From: a virus
Length of the DNA stretch: 35,199 bases
Virus record (IMG/VR): IMGVR_UViG_3300036985_000179
Location: 1 to 35,199 of that record
Strand: one strand, 5' to 3'
Shown here: positions 18,114 through 24,693 of the stretch, piece after piece
Numbering within the stretch: position 1 is the first letter of the stretch
How the letters are laid out: every line of letters starts with the position of its first letter
Made by a program: the position numbers and the translations under genes
The notes under the pieces: generated by a model
Databases searched by the model: none
Told to the model about the DNA's origin: nothing
The model's input: the letters and a program-made list of their open reading frames with translations, nothing else

Positions 18114-18477
18114 TTTCAGACTCCATTTCTTCTTCCATTTCGTCTGCGCCAATAGCTTCCCAGGCATCACACCCACGATTACCAGCACAAACAAAATCAA
18201 AAATCTCACAATGCCCCATGTTTTTAGGCACTCCACAATCTTCTAGCTCAGTATTGTAGTATTCACAAGCCTTGCACTTGCCTTCGCCATCTTTCTTTTC
18301 GCCATAATTGGCTGTTAAGACGGCCTTTTTCATGTTGCCCTTGTTAATATCTGCATCTTGTGTAGATAAAGGGCATGAACTATTATCTTCTGCCAGCAAA
18401 CCACCTTCTTCTTTTTCACCCATTTTTGGTTTATCACCAAGTAGACCGATCATAATGGTTGTTTTTTGTGGTTTCAT
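18100..18477 (-). CDS. Cys-rich acidic-tailed protein (metal-binding candidate)
   Basis: This 125-residue protein was not recognised by function. Residues about 68-104 contain an array of cysteines with the order CKAC, DCG, HCEIFDFVC, GCDAW, reminiscent of iron-sulfur or zinc sites (HiPIP-like spacing was considered). The C-terminus is strongly acidic (DEMEEEMESENEDA). A possible promoter lies just upstream, so it may head a transcription unit toward the methyltransferase and terminase genes. The ribosome site is weak. Redox, metal-binding and structural roles are all open. Confidence 0.6.
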   Translation of the reverse strand: MKPQKTTIMIGLLGDKPKMGEKEEGGLLAEDNSSCPLSTQDADINKGNMKKAVLTANYGEKKDGEGKCKACEYYNTELEDCGVPKNMGHCEIFDFVCAGNRGCDAWEAIGADEMEEEMESENEDA

Positions 18478-18517
18478 TTGTATCTCACGAAATTTTAGGC
18501 AAAGGTTTCCTAGCGAA

Positions 18518-18546
18518 ATTTTACCTTATTTTTAGCTTGACAACAA
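18518..18546 (-). promoter_or_regulatory. Candidate leftward promoter before Cys-rich gene
   Basis: On the leftward strand TTGTTG (18541-18546) and TAAAAT (18518-18523) are separated by 17 bases, a sigma70-like layout with a weak -35. The 70-base gap also has a direct repeat CGAAATTTTA (about 18488 and 18514). This could start a secondary late transcript toward terminase. Confidence 0.35.
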
Positions 18547-18547
18547 T

Positions 18548-19240
18548 TTATTTACCACCAAACCAAGCCTCGTAAAAATCTGGCATACATTCTTTAATCC
18601 AGCCTCTAGCTTCTTGATCGTTTTTTCCATGATCCATTCCGATAGTCTGGCTTCCTACATGGTGAACATAAGAGCGAGAGATATAGTTCTTATACCCATT
18701 GGCGCTGATCTCTAAGCATTGAATATCGTCTGAATACCAGTTAATTGGTTTGTAATCTATCCACGCTTCTCTAGAGATCATTCCAAATAAAGGAGAGAGA
18801 ATATCCTCCTGGATAACTTGGTTTTCTTCTACAAATTTAATGCCGTTCCGTCTTTGTCCAGCATCTCTAATATTCTGCAATCCCCGTACATAGTCCGACC
18901 TACTACATAACCAGCCTACATTGTGGTTTTTTAACAACACTTTATCTTCGATCAGCAGATCAAAGCTACTAGGGGTTAATACTATGTCATCGTTTGCAAC
19001 AATAATTTCTGGGAACATTTCATACGCATAACGCACTACATCGTTATAAGAATCCCCATAGTTTGTGCCATTGTTAGGTAGATTGACAGTATTGTGCCTA
19101 GAACACTCCAGATCGCTTCCAGAGATGATTACTGTTACTTCCTCTGGCACATACGCATCTATTGATGCCAACAGCACAGGAAGGCATTTAGCCGTTTTTG
19201 TTGCAATAACTATGGCAAGATTGGCATACGAATCGTTCAT
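18548..19240 (-). CDS. Glycosyltransferase-like protein
   Basis: This 230-residue protein opens with the Rossmann-like strand NLAIVIATKTAKCLPVLLAS. A turn follows with VTVIISGSDLE, and then an acidic metal motif IIVANDDIVLTP (about residues 78-89), typical of GT-A glycosyltransferases. GWLCSRSDYVRG and FGMISREAWIDYKPINWYSDDIQ look like acceptor and DD motifs. It ends with a HHVGSQTIG segment. It is the second glycosyltransferase-like gene of the genome and lies in the late operon near the methyltransferase. The sugar donor and the acceptor are not identifiable. Confidence 0.65.
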   Translation of the reverse strand: MNDSYANLAIVIATKTAKCLPVLLASIDAYVPEEVTVIISGSDLECSRHNTVNLPNNGTNYGDSYNDVVRYAYEMFPEIIVANDDIVLTPSSFDLLIEDKVLLKNHNVGWLCSRSDYVRGLQNIRDAGQRRNGIKFVEENQVIQEDILSPLFGMISREAWIDYKPINWYSDDIQCLEISANGYKNYISRSYVHHVGSQTIGMDHGKNDQEARGWIKECMPDFYEAWFGGK

Positions 19241-19370
19241 TCATTCCTTCGTTATATGTTTGGATAATTCCGTCTTTAGTCGTTTTTTGAAACTTGCACC
19301 TTGAGCAAATCCGAATAGTGATTTGACTTGGTTTTCTTGTCCAGTTCGTGCTGGAGTCGTTTTTTTGCAT
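19188..19370 (-). CDS. Small zinc-ribbon-like protein (overlapping)
   Basis: This 60-residue reading frame has two cysteine pairs, CSRC and CQSCH, flanking DGIIQTYNEGMNERFV, which is a plausible compact zinc ribbon. It overlaps the Q-like gene before it by 95 bases and the glycosyltransferase after it by 53 bases. The only ATG lacks a clear ribosome site, so the true start is uncertain. The cysteine spacing argues for a real product, and the large overlaps argue for caution. Confidence 0.45.
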   Translation of the reverse strand: MQKNDSSTNWTRKPSQITIRICSRCKFQKTTKDGIIQTYNEGMNERFVCQSCHSYCNKNG

Positions 19371-19680
19371 TGTATAAGTCTGAATCTAGCCTAGTAGGTG
19401 AAATTCTCAAGGCATGGGCTAATTGTCCTTGTGAAGCGTAAGGGTGGCTTACATACCGCATTTTAAGCATCCTTCTTAATTCCAATGGTAAACCCTTAAT
19501 GGCTTGCTCTATTAAATCCCCATCTTCGCTATCTGGCTCGTAGTGTGGCTCTGGCTCTGAATACAGATTACCTAGCTCTGGAATATAGTTCTTTTCAAAA
19601 CTACGGCAAGTAGTATCAGGCTGCGGAGCAACTACTCCGTAACAAACATACCAAGCCCAGTTTTTTAGCCGTTCTTCCAT
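19276..19680 (-). CDS. Q-like antiterminator / sigma-region-4-like late regulator
   Basis: This 134-residue protein starts MEERLKNWAWYVCYGVVAP, as many phage antitermination (Q-like) proteins do (ERLxxWAxWVR pattern). Residues about 58-115 form a sigma70 region-4-like helix-turn-helix: IEQAIKGLPLELRRMLKMRY, then GQLAHALRISPTRLDSDLYN and AKKRLQHEL. It is the first gene of the long leftward late block and lies opposite the metallophosphoesterase promoter, the natural place for a late-gene activator. Direct DNA binding versus antitermination cannot be decided here. Confidence 0.6.
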   Translation of the reverse strand: MEERLKNWAWYVCYGVVAPQPDTTCRSFEKNYIPELGNLYSEPEPHYEPDSEDGDLIEQAIKGLPLELRRMLKMRYVSHPYASQGQLAHALRISPTRLDSDLYNAKKRLQHELDKKTKSNHYSDLLKVQVSKND

Positions 19681-19742
19681 ATTGTCATTTATTTTTTAAT
19701 GATTTATTGTATTATATTCAATATCTTATGGCAAAGGTAGAT
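19681..19742. promoter_or_regulatory. Divergent promoter region (late operon / phosphoesterase)
   Basis: This AT-rich divergent gap carries a rightward TTGTCA (19682-19687) with TATTGT (19705-19710) 17 bases later. A leftward perfect TATAAT (complement of 19711-19716) has no good -35. The two start points would overlap, so the two directions may compete or be co-regulated. Confidence 0.45.
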
Positions 19743-20723
19743 ATGAAACGATCTAATGCAGCAGATAATAAGTTCATAGAATGTTGGAAAAGACTTGGCT
19801 CTCCTACTTTAGTAGCAAAAGAGCTAGGTATTAACCCTCGGAGCGCATTAAATAGACGAGCTGCGCTAGAGATTAGGCATGACATCAAACTTCCTACTCA
19901 TGCCTCAATGAGAGATCCTAAAAAAGAGAAACTAAAAAAGATTGAACAAACTCCGCACAATGTACGCAGAGGAATAGATATAGATAAAGTAAAGCGAGTC
20001 ATTGTATTTAGCGATGCTCACTTTACTGATACCACTACTACCGCATTTAAAGCCTTATTACTAATGATTGATACTTTTAAGCCAGAAGTAATTATTTGTA
20101 ATGGGGATGCTTTTGATGGACAAGTTCTTAGCCGTTTCCCATCTATTAACTACGACCAAAAGCCTACAGTTTTAGAGGAGCTTAACGCTTGCCGGTATCA
20201 CCTAGATGAAATAGAAAAACACAGGCCACCAGGGTGTCGTTTAGTGTGGGTGCTGGGAAATCACGATATGAGGTACGAGGCTTGGCTTGTTAATAAAGTT
20301 CCAGAGTATTCTGGCGTAGATGGCTTTAGCCTTAAGTATCATTTTCCTAACTGGGAAACTTGCTGGTCTTTTTGGATTGGTGAAGATACAGTTGTAAAGC
20401 ATAGATACAAAGGTGGTCGTACTGCTGGTTACTCTAACTTAATGGCTGCTGGAAATACAAACATTATCACAGGTCATACCCATGTTCTTTGTGCCAGTCC
20501 AATTACTAATTACCAGGGCACTTGGTGGGGAGTTCAAACTGGATGCCTAGCTGATCCGCATAGCTCAACCTTCGAATATGCAGAAGACGCACCCCTCGAC
20601 TGGCGTTCTGGACTGGTATTGCTGTCATTTGACCAAGGCCGTATGCTAATGCCAGAGTTGATTATGGTTACAGATGAACAGAATGGTGAGTTTGAATTTA
20701 GGGGCTGTATCAACAAGGTATGA
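19743..20723 (+). CDS. Metallophosphoesterase (calcineurin-like) with N-terminal HTH
   Basis: This 326-residue enzyme carries the complete calcineurin-like metal motifs: SDAHF (90-94), NGDAFD (120-125), LGNHD (171-175) and GHTH (244-247). The N-terminus (residues about 8-45, FIECWKRLGSPTLVAKELG, then NPRSALNRR) looks like a helix-turn-helix that could bind DNA. Family members hydrolyse phosphoesters of nucleic acids or nucleotides. The start used has AAGG five bases upstream. In-frame ATG at 19728 and TTG at 19707 are alternatives, but both fall within or next to the promoter. Its stop overlaps the start of the SprT-like gene. Confidence 0.82.
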   Translation: MKRSNAADNKFIECWKRLGSPTLVAKELGINPRSALNRRAALEIRHDIKLPTHASMRDPKKEKLKKIEQTPHNVRRGIDIDKVKRVIVFSDAHFTDTTTTAFKALLLMIDTFKPEVIICNGDAFDGQVLSRFPSINYDQKPTVLEELNACRYHLDEIEKHRPPGCRLVWVLGNHDMRYEAWLVNKVPEYSGVDGFSLKYHFPNWETCWSFWIGEDTVVKHRYKGGRTAGYSNLMAAGNTNIITGHTHVLCASPITNYQGTWWGVQTGCLADPHSSTFEYAEDAPLDWRSGLVLLSFDQGRMLMPELIMVTDEQNGEFEFRGCINKV

Positions 20724-21073
20724 GATTAAACTCAGAGGTTGTAAAGCACCTCTACTCATCTCTTTACTGTTGCTATCCATTTACCAAATGGAAAATGCCT
20801 TTGCCAGAGCAAATTGAGTTTATTGTTACTCCTGATCCAGAAGTAATGGGGACTTATTTATACGATACTGGGGAAGATTACGAGCATACAATTACGATCT
20901 CGTCTGGTAGATGTGGGCATTACTACACTATGCTTACTACCCTAGCGCATGAGATGGTACACATGAGCTTTCACAGGCAAAAAGGGGATAAGTGGACTCA
21001 ACATGGAAAGCAATTTAGAACTAGATGCTTGATGGTAGCCAATGAACTAGGGTTAGATGGCCTTGAGCTTTAG
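20720..21073 (+). CDS. SprT-like zinc metallopeptidase-fold protein
   Basis: This 117-residue protein contains the zinc peptidase signature LAHEMVHM (HExxH at 77-81) and a third ligand candidate in QHGKQFR (His 95). These fit the SprT-like group related to the protease of DNA-protein crosslink repair, here reduced to the minimal catalytic core. It is cotranscribed with the metallophosphoesterase (ATGA overlap) and meets the leftward operon tail to tail with a four-base overlap. Its substrate in the phage cycle is unknown. Confidence 0.75.
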   Translation: MRLNSEVVKHLYSSLYCCYPFTKWKMPLPEQIEFIVTPDPEVMGTYLYDTGEDYEHTITISSGRCGHYYTMLTTLAHEMVHMSFHRQKGDKWTQHGKQFRTRCLMVANELGLDGLEL

Positions 21074-21237
21074 TGGTTGCCTTCGTTAGTTGGTAATAGC
21101 GACTTATACATCTTAGACTGATCCTCTAGATCTCGGATTAATTTAACGACCCTAAACAAGACTTCATTTTCATGTGGAGTCATTATCTTGCCTGTATATA
21201 GGTCTATTAGTTCATTGACTACATCATTTGTTTGCAT
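21070..21237 (-). CDS. Small hypothetical protein, last gene of leftward operon
   Basis: This 55-residue helical, charged protein begins MQTNDVVNELIDLYTGKIM and contains FRVVKLIRDLEDQ. The start is fixed by AAGGAG just upstream, and a longer reading is a shadow of the previous gene. It overlaps the DUF3310 gene by 14 bases. Its stop meets the SprT-like gene tail to tail. No function is recognised. Confidence 0.6.
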   Translation of the reverse strand: MQTNDVVNELIDLYTGKIMTPHENEVLFRVVKLIRDLEDQSKMYKSLLPTNEGNH

Positions 21238-21442
21238 TTTTCTTTCTCCTTTGTATTTCTCTCTCAACATACCAAATTGCTTTACGCAAATCCTCTATTG
21301 CATCTTTTTTGAGATCGCAGCGCCAAATATACTTAACTGCGTTTCCTAAGTTAAAACCCATGTGTTCCGTAACATCAATACACTCGATCCCAGAAGGGTG
21401 TGTAGTGTAATGTTTTGGATGGTTTACTGGGTCATTTGACAT
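21224..21442 (-). CDS. DUF3310 family protein
   Basis: This 72-residue protein has the DUF3310 signature. DPVNHPKHYTTHPSGIECID is followed by GNAVKYIWRCDLKKDAIEDL, with the conserved YIWR and K..AIEDLRKA helix. It is a small nucleotide-kinase-like or regulatory family found in many phages, biochemical role not settled. The start is placed at MSNDP with GAGAGG eight bases upstream, within the end of the YbcO gene (11-base overlap). Confidence 0.8.
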   Translation of the reverse strand: MSNDPVNHPKHYTTHPSGIECIDVTEHMGFNLGNAVKYIWRCDLKKDAIEDLRKAIWYVEREIQRRKKNANK

Positions 21443-21719
21443 TAATATAGCCTCTCTCAAAAAACTCTCCAATAGTAGACCGATGGGCTTCTTCCCATAC
21501 CTCTATTCTTTTTTCTTTTAGCCATTTAGTTCCTTGATCTAGTTCTGCATGACAAGTAAAGCACAGGCTGGCTATACGATAATCTAGGGCTTTTAGCCCT
21601 CTGCCTTTGCCATCTCTTAGCTGATTTGAATGGGCTGCTACTACTGTCCCATCTTCTTTCCCACAATGTTGGCAAGGTAGATTTCTAGCTAACTCTAGTA
21701 GTTTTTTATTTCTGTACAT
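21432..21719 (-). CDS. YbcO/DUF1364 family nuclease-like protein
   Basis: This 95-residue protein fits DUF1364 (YbcO): LPCQHCGKEDGTVVAAHSNQ carries the CxxC and a conserved AAHSNQ, then LCFTCHAELDQGTKW supplies the second Cys/His cluster of an HNH-like zinc fold. YbcO is a prophage nuclease of lambdoid elements. The start is placed at the ATG overlapping the stop of the 25-residue peptide upstream (TAATG). An upstream in-frame ATG at 21737 lies within that peptide gene and has no ribosome site. Confidence 0.75.
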   Translation of the reverse strand: MYRNKKLLELARNLPCQHCGKEDGTVVAAHSNQLRDGKGRGLKALDYRIASLCFTCHAELDQGTKWLKEKRIEVWEEAHRSTIGEFFERGYINVK

Positions 21720-21796
21720 TATTTTATACAAACCCATATAGAGAAAATGGTGGCTAGAATAATAAATATTCCTAAGTAGTAAGGTAGATCAGACAT
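21719..21796 (-). CDS. Single-span membrane micropeptide
   Basis: This 25-residue peptide, MSDLPYYLGIFIILATIFSI followed by WVCIK, is one hydrophobic segment with a charged end. It overlaps the end of the second HNH gene by eight bases, and its stop overlaps the YbcO start (TAATG). This tight coupling and the clean transmembrane profile support it despite its size. A role as a membrane effector or as a translational coupler is possible. Confidence 0.5.
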   Translation of the reverse strand: MSDLPYYLGIFIILATIFSIWVCIK

Positions 21797-22268
21797 GGCG
21801 AGCAAACCTACCAATGTATTTATCTCTAGCTTCTTGGGCAACAAGATCAGCAAGCTCTAAGTCTTTATATACTCCAAAATAACAAAACTTTCCATTTATT
21901 TGTATGCCTACTTGCCATTTTTTAATTTTTTGATGCCATGTAACATTTTTGTGCTTTGAAGAATTTGTTGATATTTTTTTGACATTAAATTTATTTTCAG
22001 ATGTTGTACATTCTCTCAAATTTTCGATCTTATTATCTGTTTTAATTGTGTTTATATGATCTATGTACTTTGGCAAATGCCCATGAAAATATAAGTAAAT
22101 AAGACGATGTGCAAAATATTGCTTTCCCATATATCTAATGCAGATGTAACCTTTATTAGTTAAAGACCCAGCCTGTAAATTTTTAACTTTTCTTGATTTA
22201 TTATCGTTTTTCCAATATAAAAAACCATTTTTATATGTAAAAAGTTCTTTTGCCAATATTTGATTCAT
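21789..22268 (-). CDS. HNH endonuclease with AP2-like C-domain (copy 2)
   Basis: This 159-residue HNH protein has AHRLIYLYFHGHLPK (53-67), the core YIDHINTIKTDNKIENLR (68-85), and a C-terminal AP2-like DNA-binding beta domain (KHKNVTWHQKIKKWQV, then GKFCYFG). It closely resembles the second HNH gene 480 bases upstream: the stretch ELADLVAQEARDKY is identical in both. It is probably a free-standing homing endonuclease. The start at MNQIL overlaps the previous stop by one base, and a 17-codon upstream extension is a shadow. Confidence 0.85.
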   Translation of the reverse strand: MNQILAKELFTYKNGFLYWKNDNKSRKVKNLQAGSLTNKGYICIRYMGKQYFAHRLIYLYFHGHLPKYIDHINTIKTDNKIENLRECTTSENKFNVKKISTNSSKHKNVTWHQKIKKWQVGIQINGKFCYFGVYKDLELADLVAQEARDKYIGRFARHV

Positions 22269-22603
22269 TATGTTGTTGCCCTGTCTATAGTACGATTTGT
22301 AGCCTCTTGACTGCGCCATATTTCAATTCTTGCTTGTGCTGCGATCAATTGCCATCTGAGCTTTTCCTCTACCTCTACAGCCTCTTTTAGCCCTTCTAAC
22401 AGGCTTATATAATGATCGTTAGCGTAGGCTTCCATTTCTTTAGCAGCAATGCTAGGAGCATTAGATTCCAACATAAGCCGACTCTTAGCAGATCGTAGAT
22501 AGTTCTCTATATAAGTTCTATTTGCTTTGGCTTCTGCAAAGACTCCTGATTGTTTGATGATGAACTCGACTGCTCGCCCTGGGTTAATTTCTTCTGTTGC
22601 CAT
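22268..22603 (-). CDS. Phage hypothetical protein, helical
   Basis: This 111-residue helical, charged protein has MATEEINPGRAVEFIIKQSG at its start and ENYLRSAKSRLMLESNAPSI followed by KEMEAYANDHY in the centre. It resembles widespread proteobacterial phage proteins of unknown role that are transcribed with replication-helper genes. GGAG precedes the ATG. Its first 97 bases overlap the end of the upstream 89-residue gene in another frame. It is followed directly by the second HNH gene. Confidence 0.65.
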   Translation of the reverse strand: MATEEINPGRAVEFIIKQSGVFAEAKANRTYIENYLRSAKSRLMLESNAPSIAAKEMEAYANDHYISLLEGLKEAVEVEEKLRWQLIAAQARIEIWRSQEATNRTIDRATT

Positions 22604-22776
22604 TGTGACTCCATTTCGTCTTGTAGTTCTAACCTAGCTTGCCATCCTCTTTTTTGTTCTACTAGGTCTAGTTGTTTTCTGCGTTTAGCTAAAGGCCATG
22701 TTAATAGCTCTCTAGCCTCACATTCTTTTCTATGTTTTTCTGAATATGTATTAAGAGTGTCTTGCAAACTTTCCAA
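22507..22776 (-). CDS. Phage hypothetical protein, basic helical
   Basis: This 89-residue protein has the conserved-looking core EKHRKECEARELLTWPLAKR and KQLDLVEQKRGWQARLEL (residues 13-51), typical of a small phage protein family of unknown function. The C-terminal 35 residues are low complexity (runs of Gln and Ser). They lie within a 97-base overlap with the next gene, which suggests that this tail arose by read-on into the neighbour. The start lies inside the end of the first HNH gene (26-base overlap). Confidence 0.6.
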   Translation of the reverse strand: MESLQDTLNTYSEKHRKECEARELLTWPLAKRRKQLDLVEQKRGWQARLELQDEMESQWQQKKLTQGEQSSSSSNNQESLQKPKQIELI

Positions 22777-23230
22777 AGTATTTATCCCTTGCTTCTTGTG
22801 CTACTAAATCAGCTAATTCAATATCTTTATAGCTTCCAAAATTTGTTTCTTTACCATTGATTACCATTCTTACTCTATATTTTTTAATGTCTTTTTTATA
22901 AGAAACATTTTTGTACCCCAATATATTAGATTTTGACAATTTAGAATTTTGTGCGTTTTGTTTGTTGCTTGCCTCTCGCAAATTTTCAATTTTGTTATTA
23001 AATGGATTGCCGTCTATGTGATCTACAATTTTTGGAATAAAACCATAGTGATACATAAATATTAAACGATGAGCCATGTAATTCTTACCAAACAATCCAA
23101 TAACTACGCATTTTTTATTAATAGTTCCAGCAACGCTGTTAATTTTTTTTCTAAAACTTGTAGGTTTTAACCAGATAAAATTACCATTTTTATAGTAAAA
23201 AAGGTTTTTTAATAATTCTTGATTAATCAT
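22751..23230 (-). CDS. HNH endonuclease with AP2-like C-domain (copy 1)
   Basis: This 159-residue HNH protein has AHRLIFMYHYGFIPK (53-67), the core VDHIDGNPFNNKIENLR (69-85) with His and Asn catalytic-type residues, and a C-terminal AP2-like beta domain (LGYKNVSYKKDIKKYRV, then GKETNFG). It starts with an ATGA overlap to the replication-type gene upstream, and its end overlaps the next gene by 26 bases. A homing endonuclease is the best reading. It differs from the second copy mainly in the centre, so the two are relatives, not a fresh duplication. Confidence 0.85.
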   Translation of the reverse strand: MINQELLKNLFYYKNGNFIWLKPTSFRKKINSVAGTINKKCVVIGLFGKNYMAHRLIFMYHYGFIPKIVDHIDGNPFNNKIENLREASNKQNAQNSKLSKSNILGYKNVSYKKDIKKYRVRMVINGKETNFGSYKDIELADLVAQEARDKYFGKFARHS

Positions 23231-23613
23231 AATTGTTCCTCTAACTGTTTAATCTTTTGACTAATTCTTGCTCTTAATGCTTGCCAATTCTCGCCAGCGT
23301 AAGGAGTTATCCCTATTTCTTTAGCCTTTTGCATAGTAAGTTCTTCGGTTGCATAAAAGGGCAAAGGTGGTCGTTTATTGCCTTTAGCTTCCTCTATTAC
23401 GATCTCATCCTCAAAGCGATACTGGCCTAACCAAGTGGCTGCATGGGGTATGAAATCCATCTCTGTATCTTTTGTTTTCCAATACTTAACATGGTTTGGC
23501 AAGGCTTCTAAGGCTTGTTTCTGCTCATCGCTACGCAAAGCCTCAAACTTCCTTTGTGCTACTCGTTTACTTACTTTTCTTGGATATAAAGCCCAGAATG
23601 TTTCAAACATCAT
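23227..23613 (-). CDS. Replication protein, lambda-O C-domain-like
   Basis: This 128-residue protein begins with the motif FETFWALYPRKVSKRVAQRK. The FWxxYPRKxxKxxA pattern is typical of the C-terminal half of phage O-like replication initiators that contact the DnaB helicase. FIPHAATWLGQYRFEDE follows, also conserved in that half. The N-terminal origin-binding winged helix of full-length O proteins is missing, so this is either a stand-alone helicase-recruiting protein or a partner of another DNA-binding factor. It is the only recognisable replication gene in the genome. The identification is by motif, and its origin partner is unproven. Confidence 0.6.
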   Translation of the reverse strand: MMFETFWALYPRKVSKRVAQRKFEALRSDEQKQALEALPNHVKYWKTKDTEMDFIPHAATWLGQYRFEDEIVIEEAKGNKRPPLPFYATEELTMQKAKEIGITPYAGENWQALRARISQKIKQLEEQL

Positions 23614-23620
23614 TTCTCCT

Positions 23621-23830
23621 TCACGAAAAATAATAGATTACTACACCATAGACATAAAAAGCAACCGCTACAAACTCTACTAAGAATAATGGTATATCTT
23701 GTTGTTTTATTCCTACAAAAGCCCAAATAGCACTACCAGTAAGACCATACCAAATATTAGACGGGTATTCATTTATGCTGGTTAAGAATATTCCTATAAG
23801 GCAGAGGATAGTGCCGACCCATTTAAGCAT
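23621..23830 (-). CDS. Small membrane protein (2-3 TM)
   Basis: This 69-residue protein is almost wholly hydrophobic: spans about residues 3-17 (WVGTILCLIGIFLTS), 26-41 (NIWYGLTGSAIWAFVG) and 46-67 (IPLFLVEFVAVAFYVYGVVI). Inner-membrane location is likely. It sits between a 39-residue gene (eight-base overlap) and the replication-type gene. No family was recognised. It is not next to the lysis genes, so a holin role is unlikely. Confidence 0.55.
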   Translation of the reverse strand: MLKWVGTILCLIGIFLTSINEYPSNIWYGLTGSAIWAFVGIKQQDIPLFLVEFVAVAFYVYGVVIYYFS

Positions 23831-23942
23831 TTCTATGGTATCTATCTTTAGGATTATTAATCATGCTAATAATTAGTTCGTCTATGCTAAAAAACCATTG
23901 TGTTACTTTCATGCCGTCATGCTGCATGATTGTAAAACTCAT
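23823..23942 (-). CDS. Small protein (39 residues) in leftward operon
   Basis: This short gene encodes MSFTIMQHDGMKVTQWFFSI and then DELIISMINNPKDRYHRNA. Its ATG overlaps the stop of the 84-residue gene (ATGA), and its end overlaps the start of the membrane protein by eight bases. The tight packing in an operon with such overlaps supports translation. No motif is visible. Confidence 0.5.
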   Translation of the reverse strand: MSFTIMQHDGMKVTQWFFSIDELIISMINNPKDRYHRNA

Positions 23943-24193
23943 TTGTCTTGTGCCTTTCTTAGTATTGCTCTAGCAAATGCTGGTGCGTTCAATTCGCCTT
24001 CCATTGTTGAATATGCTTTAGCCAGCCAATTTATTTCCTCATCTGTTAATTCTTTTACTGGATTGGCTTTCAACGCCTCTATTTCAGCTTGTTGCTGGCG
24101 TAGCATGGTGGCGGCTTTGCCAACCAAATTCTCCGATGTATAAGATTCCTCTCTTGATTTGTCCAACAAAAAAGCCAATTCAGTAGCGTTCAT
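23939..24193 (-). CDS. Phage hypothetical protein, helical
   Basis: This 84-residue protein begins MNATELAFLLDKSREESYTS and ends PAFARAILRKAQDK. A predicted coiled coil lies at about residues 30-45 (RQQQAEIEALKAN). It belongs to a type of small helical protein frequent in phage early regions, function unknown. It is placed immediately after the 110-residue gene (no gap) and overlaps the 39-residue gene. Confidence 0.6.
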   Translation of the reverse strand: MNATELAFLLDKSREESYTSENLVGKAATMLRQQQAEIEALKANPVKELTDEEINWLAKAYSTMEGELNAPAFARAILRKAQDK

Positions 24194-24526
24194 TTAAACC
24201 CCCAACACTTTATTATTACGCATTAATAAAAGTACCTTGTCTAATCCTTTGCAGTCTTTTATGGATTCAAGCACTAAATGGGTAGAAGTAATACATTGTT
24301 TTCCTTTGTATAGCGACCCAGTTACGGCATCCATCATATAAGGGGTTGCATGGTAGTCTGTAGCGATTGTTACAGGGGTAAGGATGATCTCCCCCTCGTT
24401 TGTAATTCCTCTGTACAGGAGTCGGTCTGCAAGCCATTTCAGCTTGTGTGGTTTTTGCTGCCAGGTAGGAAAGCAACTCGTAGAGTCGGCACACATTTCA
24501 GATAAAGATTTTTTTATTTGTTTCAT
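24194..24526 (-). CDS. First gene of leftward operon, unknown
   Basis: This 110-residue protein was not recognised. It contains CADSTSCFPTWQQKPHKLKW near the start, VTIATDYHATPYMMDAV in the centre and IKDCKGLDKVLLLMRNN at the end. It is the promoter-proximal gene of the leftward early-type operon. Upstream are a possible -10 (complement of 24592-24597) and the duplicated control module. A role early in infection is likely from position, and nothing more can be said. Confidence 0.55.
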   Translation of the reverse strand: MKQIKKSLSEMCADSTSCFPTWQQKPHKLKWLADRLLYRGITNEGEIILTPVTIATDYHATPYMMDAVTGSLYKGKQCITSTHLVLESIKDCKGLDKVLLLMRNNKVLGV

Positions 24527-24547
24527 AAATTTAATACTAATCTACAT

Positions 24548-24597
24548 TTCTACATAAACGCAAGAATTATTTTGTTGTGAAAATGCGACACATTATA
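24548..24597 (-). promoter_or_regulatory. Leftward control module, copy 1
   Basis: On the given strand TTCTACAT (24548) and GCGACACAT (24585) lie 37 bases apart. The same two words with the same 37-base distance occur at 25788 and 25825, in front of the HTH gene. Two further TCTACAT words sit nearby. A leftward TATAAT (complement of 24592-24597) overlaps the GCGACACAT word. The module is probably a promoter/operator unit shared by both leftward operons. Confidence 0.55.
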
Positions 24598-24693
24598 CAA
24601 AGTGACGGAAAGTATAATAACTGCAAAACCACCTCAAAAAAATAATGCTGTAAGTGCATGAAATTTCAATAAAAATTCGTGCAAAAATAGGTC

